A stretch of 64,000 bases of DNA from Agelaius tricolor. Lineage: Eukaryota; Chordata; Aves; Passeriformes; Icteridae. The notes beneath the pieces were generated by a model. The model had not been told where the DNA came from and ran no database searches. It was given only the letters and a program-made list of their open reading frames with translations. The position numbers and the translations under genes were made by a program. The DNA is taken from assembly GCA_023055355.1 (NCBI GenBank), contig JALJCS010000004.1, positions 18,874,244 to 18,938,243 on the forward strand, given 5' to 3'. Of this stretch, positions 59,432-64,000 are shown piece after piece (positions within the stretch are counted from its first letter, which is position 1; the number at the start of each line of letters is the position of its first letter).

Positions 59432-62278
59432 AAAGATATAAAAAGAGAAGAAAGAAAATTAAGGCTCAGAAACATTAGGGAGCAGTAATTCCTGGAAGAC
59501 CTGGGGAATTAGTACAAAGAAAGGCGGAAAGTTTGTTCTCAGAGAGAACAACTGCATGTGCTAATTAGATATAAGAATCTCTGCGGTCAGGAAGTACCTA
59601 TGGAAAAAGTAATGACTGATGCATCCTTAAATGAGAAAGGAATAAGTTACAAACTGAGGAGTGCAGAAAAGAAATCCTACTAAACAGCAAGCCATATCCA
59701 AATGATTAGAACCAACAATTAGATTACAATGCTTTGTAAATTATCTGACATTGAATAACAATTGGAGAGAGATGGAAGAGATTCTTGACATTCAGCACAT
59801 TCACCTTACAACTTTATGTTGACGAAAACTTTAGTTTGAATTACACTAAAGATTAATATGGCTGAAATTTCATTTGACATGTACTTTCACATTTTGGAAG
59901 GTGACCTACTAATAACTGCTGTCTATGTAAGATTTTCTGAACAGCTGCTAAATGCTCTGCCAACAGTTAAATATAATACCTTAATTAGGGAGGATATCAC
60001 AGAATAAAGACATTAAAAAATCAGTTTTAATGATTTAAATCCAAAACATTCATGTGCACATTGCTAACCAGTACCAATTTGATGTTGAAAATTAAATTAT
60101 TCTCTCATAAATTAATTGAAAATTACAAAAGACCTCATTCTTGCTCATTTGGAAGATGAAGAGTATTTACTATACTAAAGGAAAAATAAAGGAAAAAGCA
60201 AAAACAAAATGGAAAGCAAAATATCTTTTCTTATATTTCAATAGCTTGCCAATAAAAACCGGGCTTCATTTCAATAAAAACTGCAAGTAATAAGTGTTGG
60301 GTAATTCTGAAGGTTTTTAATACCCATGATCCAAGATAATTTATTTTAAATTTTAGATGATTAATACAGATGAAAACTGTACTGAAAATCTGGAAATTCA
60401 AACATATTTAGTATATTTTTGGCCAAATGTAACATGTTTTTTAATCAGATGACCAGTCTCCAGCTGTAAGAAAGTGCTTTTTTTCCTCATTTCATAAGAT
60501 TTGGTGTATACTGTGCTCTTGGCAGGGTCTCAGAACCACAAAAAACTATTTTCTTCCTCCTGTCCTCCTCCCCCTAAATCATGCTAGACTGCGTGTTTTC
60601 TTCTGACATAAGATGAACTTATTTGTCATGTGATTTCATAATTATCTTTCCCATTTATTCTATCCTAAAACTGGACAATATTATCATAAAAATCTCAATT
60701 TTTTTATTATCTTTTGCTGCTTTAGTGAAGCTAAACCCTGCTTCTGGTCAAATATTCACTTTTATGTTTTTGAGGAGAGAAGCAAAGGAGCAATGCTTGA
60801 TCACAAAGAATTGTTTTGGTTCTTGTATTGCACAAATAGATACAAGCCACATAATTTGACTTCAAGCTTTTAATGCATCCAGTGTTTCTGTAATTCATTG
60901 TCTCAATGTCCTATAGCAATTCCATAAATTAAACTAAAGGAACTCTCCCTTCAATCAATTCTCTGGCCATTTAGATATTATCTTACAGGAAGCCACTGCA
61001 GAGTAGAGCAAGATAAGGAATCTGACTCATCATTTCCTGTTTTTAATAGGAATTCAGCAATTTTTTCATTTCACATCAAGGATTCTCTCTAGAAATGTAA
61101 AAATTTTTTTAAAAGATTTGGCTCACTGTCTCTTGAGATGTAATAGAATTTCCTTTACTGTGAAATGATAATATTTATTGGTAAGGTTTTTTTGCTTTTT
61201 GCAGTTTTGTTATTGGTTTGGGGTTTTTGGTTAATTTAATTTGTGGTTACACAAAACAAAGCAAAGGTTATCTTAGTGTTTTGCTTAATTTCCTTTCTTC
61301 ATGCTGTTAAATAATAGTGTATGTGGCAGGTTTACACATCAGTAATATTATATAAAATGCTCCAGCAGATGCAAGACATGGACTGAGGAATGAGAACATG
61401 TGGAGCTACCTAGTTCTTTTGAATACATAAAGAACTGGATTGTTTTGTACCAACTCCTTATGGTACTGTTTGCCTTTGCAGAGTTACAGGCACTCACAGT
61501 CCTTACTGTTTCAATATTAACAAATTCTCTCATTCAGAGAGAATTCAACCACCTTGAAAATTATATGGCAGCATGAGAGAAGGGAATGTTCTAGAGAGAA
61601 AAAAATAAACAAAACCAAAAAACCAAAAAATCAAAAAACCAAGCAACTTTTACATTATAAACACAACTCCAGAATGGAAAAGTTCTTGGCAGAAACAGGA
61701 TAAAACTATGCCAATATTCCACAAATAAAATACAATAGCTCTTGAAGAGATCTACACATATTATTTTTCTCATTAGAGTGACCGATTCCTTGACCTATGA
61801 CTGTTTCATTCTGAAAATAATGAGGAAGTCTTAACTCATGAAAATAAAATGTCCTTTAAGCCCCAATGTACAAGGTATTTGTTTCCTATTTGGAACATTT
61901 CTGGATTTTTTTCTTTCAAATCTTCTTGAAGGGTACAAAAAGTACTCCTTTCCACTGAAAAACAGTAAAAAGAATACAGGAATGCATAGTACATGCCAAC
62001 TCATTTTTGCTGAACATTCAGCTAACTTTTCAAATGAAAAGTCTCCTTACTCCTTCCCTCCCTTGCATTTTTTTTTAGATTTCTTTAGATTAGACTTTTT
62101 AAAAATATTTTAAAAAATCAATATCTCAATCAATCTCTCTCTGAAATGTGGTTAAAACTCAGTTTTACTTTGTTTAGTGGTAGTGGTCTCTAGTTGCTGC
62201 CTGAAGGGGTCAACAATGGTGCTCATGAATACAAACAGCATGAAAGATATAGTTCAGACAGGAAAGTTTTTAAGATGT
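59432..62278. other. AT-rich DNA, no gene recognised
   Basis: About 2.8 kb. Low-complexity T/G and A/C runs at 61185-61245 and 61598-61645. No frame above 91 codons. No named transposon. Confidence 0.6.
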
Positions 62279-62283
62279 ATGAG
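62279..62283 (+). repeat. Target-site duplication ATGAG (left)
   Basis: Exact 5-bp match to 63628-63632 on the other side of the LTR. Confidence 0.92.
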
Positions 62284-62410
62284 TGTCATGGTTTGACACT
62301 GGCACAATGCCAGTGCCCCCGTGAGGATACCTTCTCCCTGGTTTCTGCTGTGAGATGTGACCAGGAATAAGCAAAGCAGGCTCCTACTTAGGGAAGAAAG
62401 AAAACAAAAC

Positions 62411-62416
62411 TTTATT
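62411..62416 (-). terminator. AATAAA polyadenylation signal of the LTR
   Basis: The minus strand reads AATAAAGTTTTG about 130 bp before the LTR 3' end, the expected R/U5 position. Confidence 0.65.
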
Positions 62417-62797
62417 AACTACTCTACAACTACAAATAAAAAGGAACACACACACAGGGAAAATGAAAACCTCACAAATGCATTTCCTCCGCCCCCCACC
62501 AAATTTCCAACACAATACATCTATTCCTCAAATCACCAACTCTCGGTCCAGCAGCACCTTTTAGACAATCAATCCTCAGTTCATCAAGAGGAGAGGAGTC
62601 CTTCTTGTACCATGGGCTTCCCCTGGAAACACAGTCGAAGCCTCGTGTGTTTCCGTGTCACTCATGGCACCGCCCGGAGAACATCTGCCGTGGTGACTTC
62701 TTCCTTTCATGTCCAGTGCTCTCACCACTGAACACGGACCAGAGCTGCTTCTAGGGTTGTCTTTTTTTAAGGATGCTCTGTCCTGATCCAAAAAAGG

Positions 62798-62856
62798 CAC
62801 AGTCTCTCCTTTGGGACACCTGTCCCCACAATCTCTCCTTTGGGACACCTGTCCCC
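62798..62856 (+). repeat. 29-bp tandem duplication inside the LTR
   Basis: Two copies of a 29-bp unit beginning CACAGTCTCTCC or CACAATCTCTCC and containing TTTGGGACACCTGTCCC, differing at one base, followed by extra C. Confidence 0.9.
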
Positions 62857-63494
62857 CCCATATTTTTTCACCCCCTGGGGCCGAGGGGCACCAACACTGA
62901 ACCCTCCTGGTTCTGAGGCCATTGCCTCCCCCTAGAATGCAGTCTCTGTATCACAAGGAACATGGTTCTGTCCATGGCTGTACAAAAAGAGTCCAGCAAA
63001 AGCCACTCCATCATCTCTTCCCACTAGGATTCTTCTCTACTCTTCTACTATCTCTCGCTCGCCCAGACCTCTCTCATACTTGCACATTTCCTTCCTCATC
63101 TTCCACTCTATCTTCTAGGAAAGGTCAATGATCTGTAAAGTTCTCATTCTCCAAAAAGCGGTTAAAAGCTCCTACAAGCGGCCGGCTGAACCCCCCCCTT
63201 CTTCTCCATCCCAGCCGTGCTGCCGGCACAGGCCCATGTTTATCCAGTCTCAAGGTTACAGTCCCAGGCAGCGGCTCTCCCTCTCTCTCTCTCTGTCTCT
63301 CAGGGGGGGCTGCCCGATGGCTCCTGGTGTCTCTCTCTCTTTCTCTCTTCCACCCTTCCACCCCGGGGCTCAGGCCTACCTCTCCCGGCCACATGGCTTT
63401 TCCCCTCCCCCTGCCCAGCCAGCAGCTGGGCCGGGGCAGAGACCCGAACTCTTTCCCGCCGGAAACCCAAGAGACCCTCCCAGGGGAGAGCTCT

Positions 63495-63505
63495 GCTTTT
63501 AACCC
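63495..63505 (-). promoter_or_regulatory. TATA-like box of the LTR
   Basis: The minus strand reads GGGTTAAAAGC about 125 bp into the LTR, followed by a GC-rich leader. It is the best promoter candidate in this LTR, but activity is unproven. Confidence 0.5.
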
Positions 63506-63627
63506 TGTGTTCTCAGAGGCCTGTCCAATGTCCTAATGGCCAGGTTAAATGCCAATATTAAAGCCTGAATATCCATTGGCCCAAAACACAGCATCCCAAA
63601 AAACACATTTCCTGTGAAACCACCACA

Positions 63628-63632
63628 ATGAG
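63628..63632 (+). repeat. Target-site duplication ATGAG (right)
   Basis: Exact match to 62279-62283. Confidence 0.92.
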
Positions 63633-64000
63633 TCAAAAAAATAAGAACAACATAACAGCCTGCATTTTGAAGGTTCTTGTGTTTTACAGCTAAATTCACG
63701 TCCACATTGCACAAAGCATGTGCTTAGCCATGCGAGCCATGACTGTCATGTACCAGTCAAATGATCTACATATTATCTTTATTTTATTACTGTCAGCCTG
63801 ACCTTTTCAAGGTCACTTCAAAGGGCTTAAAGAGTAGTGGCAACAGTCAAAGATTAAGTTGAATTTACTCACATACTTATCATCTTCATTCTTCACTCCA
63901 GTGTTGTTAGAGAACCACTTCACAGTGAGAAGAATTATGGCAATAATATCTTCTCTAAACACAGAAGAATCCTTTGCCTTTGTAATACAGTATGGATTGC
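63633..64000. other. AT-rich flank, nothing recognised
   Basis: Returns to AT-rich background after the LTR. No gene or repeat seen. Confidence 0.6.

Larger units (their letters stand above)
62284..63627 (-). mobile_element. Solo LTR of an ERVL-like endogenous retrovirus (1344 bp)
   Basis: The plus strand starts TGTCATGGTTTGACACTGGC and ends ...TTTCCTGTGAAACCACCACA. Read on the minus strand it starts TGTGGTGGTTTCACAGG, so the ends form an imperfect 15-bp terminal inverted repeat. ATGAG on both sides is a perfect 5-bp target duplication. Minus-strand signals are a TTAAAAG TATA-like box (63495-63505) and AATAAA (complement of 62411-62416) near the 3' end. I recognise the TGTCATGGTTTGACAC terminus from songbird LTR families. 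No gag, pol or env lies next to it, so it is a solo LTR. Internal features are a 29-bp duplication, two CT-rich microsatellites (63275-63303, 63328-63350), an 8-bp-arm hairpin at 62297-62315, and the highest CpG density in the window. Open frames up to 124 codons are by-products. Confidence 0.95.

Noticed and set aside
63128..63561. Overlapping Ser/Leu/Pro-rich frames
   Set aside because: Products of CT-rich microsatellites within the 62-kb solo LTR.
1..64000. CRISPR array, bacterial operon or phage content
   Set aside because: No regularly spaced repeats, no ribosome-binding-site and ORF packing. Repeat families and base composition are those of a bird nuclear genome.
1..64000. Mitochondrial insertions, tRNA, rRNA and snRNA genes
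   Set aside because: No mitochondrial gene blocks, cloverleaf-forming segments with A and B boxes, or spliceosomal RNA landmarks were seen on either strand.

Overview
This window reads as non-coding nuclear DNA from a bird, probably a songbird. CR1 LINE fragments dominate the repeats: about 17 pieces, most 5'-truncated and several carrying the family's 3' end with its ATTCTGTG-type terminal repeats. There are also several LTR copies of avian endogenous retroviruses, with ERVL-like termini and 5-bp target duplications. No Alu, L1 or other mammalian repeats are recognisable. The background is AT-rich, as expected of a gene desert or a very large intron on a macrochromosome.

No functional protein-coding gene, exon with convincing splice context, tRNA, rRNA or snRNA could be supported. 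The longer open frames are explained by CR1 sequence, LTR sequence or microsatellites. The only recognisable protein-coding ancestry is decayed CR1 reverse transcriptase, at about 33.4, 34.2-34.6 and 43.6-43.9 kb. In each copy the catalytic FADD box is mutated (FTDG, FADG, FASS).

Layout: 1-24 kb is repeat-poor AT-rich DNA with three CR1 pieces (one tentative), one AGAT and one ATTTT microsatellite, and two perfect 11-bp-arm hairpins. From 24.2 to 36.3 kb there are seven CR1 insertions, two LTRs in minus orientation and a three-copy 12-bp repeat carrying AGGTCA half-sites. A plus-strand LTR-like unit lies at 37.3-38 kb. From 42.7 to 45.7 kb is a dense cluster: a 1.06-kb CR1, a 179-bp pure-purine tract, a G21 run, a 130-bp purine tract, an LTR-like piece, a 44-bp purine tract and a CR1 tail. 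A further purine satellite (GAAAAA) is at 50.1 kb. From 51.5 to 59.4 kb are five CR1 pieces, all plus strand, around an ERVL-type solo LTR (55644-56196). The right end holds the best-defined element: a 1344-bp solo LTR (62284-63627) with a perfect 5-bp target duplication, ATGAG. It is also the most GC- and CpG-rich DNA in the window.

No set of genes works together here. Orientation is worth noting: every LTR or LTR-like piece but one is on the minus strand, while all CR1 copies after 45 kb are on the plus strand. I found no evidence of an undescribed biological system. The findings are structural: solo LTRs, internally deleted CR1 copies, same-strand purine tracts and a nuclear-receptor-like direct repeat.
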